Source: Pseudomonas pisciculturae
GTDB taxonomy: Bacteria; Pseudomonadota; Gammaproteobacteria; Pseudomonadales; Pseudomonadaceae
NCBI RefSeq assembly: GCF_015461805.1
Contig: NZ_JACVZE010000003.1
Span: forward strand, 248,001 to 312,000
Reading direction: 5' to 3'
Length of the DNA stretch: 64,000 bases
In this document: in pieces, positions 62,974-64,000 of the stretch
How positions within the stretch are numbered: position 1 is the first letter of the stretch
Layout: the number at the start of each line of letters is the position of its first letter
The notes under the pieces: model-generated
Told to the model about the DNA's origin: nothing
What the model saw: the letters and a program-made list of their open reading frames with translations, nothing else
Databases searched by the model: none
Made by a program: the position numbers and the translations under genes

Positions 62974-63518
62974 GGGTGCCCTTGGGGCAGCGGCCAAACG
63001 CGGCGTATCTGCTCGAAGCGGCCACTCGACAACACCACTTCAAGCGCTTGTGGCGGCATCGCTGCCGCGCCACGCCCCACCGGCCACACGGCACTCCAAC
63101 CGGTCTCAGGGTCGAAGAGTCGCCAGTTAAGCGCGTGCACATCATCGAGTAGCTTCTGCCGCTCGACCGTAGGAGAGTCCAGCCCGCGGCTTTCACGCCA
63201 GAGCGCACGGTTTTCCACGCGATAGAGCACGTGCTGACGCCCGCTGCGCGGCAAGTCATGGGGGTTACGCCAGTTACTGCGCACCCACTGCAAGCCAGCC
63301 GGGCCCAGGACGATGACCGATGACGCGACGTGCAACGCATCCCGCTCGATCACCCCCAGCGCTCGTTGCAGACGCCGCAGGGACTGTTCGTGCCCGGCCA
63401 CGCCCTGCTGGGCACGTACAGTTGTGTCGAACAGGCGCCAGCTGGCCAAACCCAGCAGGGCAAAAATGGCCAGGGCGATGACTAGCTCCAGCAGGGTAAA
63501 ACCGCGTTGTTTATTCAT
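62970..63518 (-). CDS. gspJ: Type II secretion minor pseudopilin GspJ
   Basis: 182 residues from ATG 63518. Leader MNKQRG, then FTLLELVIALAIFALLG with Glu+5, the GspO cleavage context. The globular domain includes IERDALHVASSVIV and LQWVRSNWRNPHDLPRS. Forms the tip complex with GspI and GspK. It overlaps gspI (stop 63511) by eight bases. Confidence 0.92.
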   Translation of the reverse strand: MNKQRGFTLLELVIALAIFALLGLASWRLFDTTVRAQQGVAGHEQSLRRLQRALGVIERDALHVASSVIVLGPAGLQWVRSNWRNPHDLPRSGRQHVLYRVENRALWRESRGLDSPTVERQKLLDDVHALNWRLFDPETGWSAVWPVGRGAAAMPPQALEVVLSSGRFEQIRRVWPLPQGHP

Positions 63519-63906
63519 GGGCGGCGGGCACCCAGCTCGTGATGCTGTAGGCCGGCTGATCGCTGCCCTGGGGACTGACGCTGATGTCGACCTTGAGCAG
63601 ACGCGGATCGCCTGTCGGGGTGATGGTCTGGTCAAGCACCCAATCACGCCGATCAACGTGTCGCAGCAATTGCTGACGCCCTGGCGACGGGGCTTGTAGA
63701 CGCAGCTCGGTCAGTTGGTTATCCGCCAACCACGCGCATTGCATCTGCTCGTTCAACCGCACGTTCTGGCGCAATGAGTAGTGCCCTGCCGAGATCACGG
63801 CGGCCGCCAGCGTGGCGAAAATCGTCAAGGCAATCATGACTTCCAGCAAGGTGAACCCCCTTGCTGTCTTGACACGTTTGCGAGTACGACGGTGTTTACC
63901 CTTCAA
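63511..63906 (-). CDS. gspI: Type II secretion minor pseudopilin GspI
   Basis: A pseudopilin with ARG|FTLLEVMIALTIFATLA cleavage motif and Glu+5; mature part about 115 residues. The start is uncertain: I favour TTG 63906 because GGGGAG stands seven bases upstream; the alternative GTG at 63930 gives eight more residues but has no ribosome binding site. Either start lies inside the end of gspH. The leader is unusually long and basic (KGKHRRTRKRVKT). Confidence 0.85.
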   Translation of the reverse strand: MKGKHRRTRKRVKTARGFTLLEVMIALTIFATLAAAVISAGHYSLRQNVRLNEQMQCAWLADNQLTELRLQAPSPGRQQLLRHVDRRDWVLDQTITPTGDPRLLKVDISVSPQGSDQPAYSITSWVPAAHE

Positions 63907-64000
63907 TCCACGGCTCCCCGGCTCCGTCACTGACCAGGCTCAGCCACGCCCGCTCTGCCGACATGAAGTACAGGGCAAACGCACTGATTTCATCGTTGCT
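63896..64000 (-). CDS. gspH: Type II secretion minor pseudopilin GspH, C-terminal fragment
   Basis: The last 34 codons of a frame that ends TAA at 63898-63896, reading ...DEISAFALYFMSAERAWLSLVSDGAGEPWIEG. The position directly before gspI, with overlap, indicates gspH; the visible sequence alone is too short to prove it. The remainder lies beyond base 64000. Confidence 0.6.
   Translation of the reverse strand, partial: SNDEISAFALYFMSAERAWLSLVSDGAGEPWIEG

Overview
The window looks like chromosome of a fluorescent pseudomonad (Pseudomonas fluorescens group). The evidence is the high-GC coding style and the gene order waaP-waaG-waaC-waaF, glnE, aceEF, dipA, msrA, rlmJ, metY, which I recall from P. 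aeruginosa. It also carries many REP/REPIN-type inverted repeats of the kind described in P. fluorescens. I see no tRNA, rRNA, CRISPR array, integrase or intact insertion sequence. Most of it is core genome broken by accessory islands.

Layout. 1-3585 (minus): LPS inner-core assembly (waaP partial, waaG, waaC, waaF). 3772-6711 (minus): glnE. 7095-11395 (plus): pyruvate dehydrogenase aceE-aceF behind two 15-bp palindromes that fit the RccR operator. 11713-16131: dipA-type c-di-GMP phosphodiesterase, msrA, rlmJ. 16307-20114: metY and a small type VI secretion island (DUF4123 adaptor plus vgrG, no effector seen). 20318-26216: divergent putP/putA with six GTTGCA-type PutA sites between them. 26409-31063: acyl-CoA dehydrogenase, an AT-rich unrecognised small gene, zapA with its coiled-coil partner, and a chemoreceptor. 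31298-39540: K+/H+ antiporter, MscK-type channel, selO, trxC and a ParA-like ATPase.

The most interesting part is 39890-57252, one run of 20 tightly packed and mostly overlapping plus-strand genes. It resembles aryl-polyene/xanthomonadin-type pigment clusters: two ketosynthases plus a ketosynthase-like chain-length factor, ketoreductase, two hotdog dehydratase domains (one fused to an acyl-activating enzyme), two acyl carrier proteins, two acyltransferases, a glycosyltransferase, an aromatic ammonia-lyase, a thioesterase, a LolA-like protein, an MMPL exporter, a methyltransferase, lipoproteins and a flavoprotein with halogenase-type motifs. The likely logic is: the ammonia-lyase makes an aryl acrylate starter, the AMP-ligase loads it on an ACP, type II fatty-acid-like enzymes extend it without enoyl reduction, acyltransferases and the glycosyltransferase attach it to a lipid carrier, and the LolA/MMPL pair moves it to the outer membrane. 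A REPIN-like element has inserted in frame at the 5' end of the lolA-like gene.

57616-60438 holds a LysR regulator divergent from a YnfM-like MFS exporter, and a cytochrome b561-like gene converging on the exporter. 60585-64000 (minus) holds the end of a type II secretion operon, gspH (partial)-I-J-K-L-M. Synteny statements are from memory and were not checked by search.
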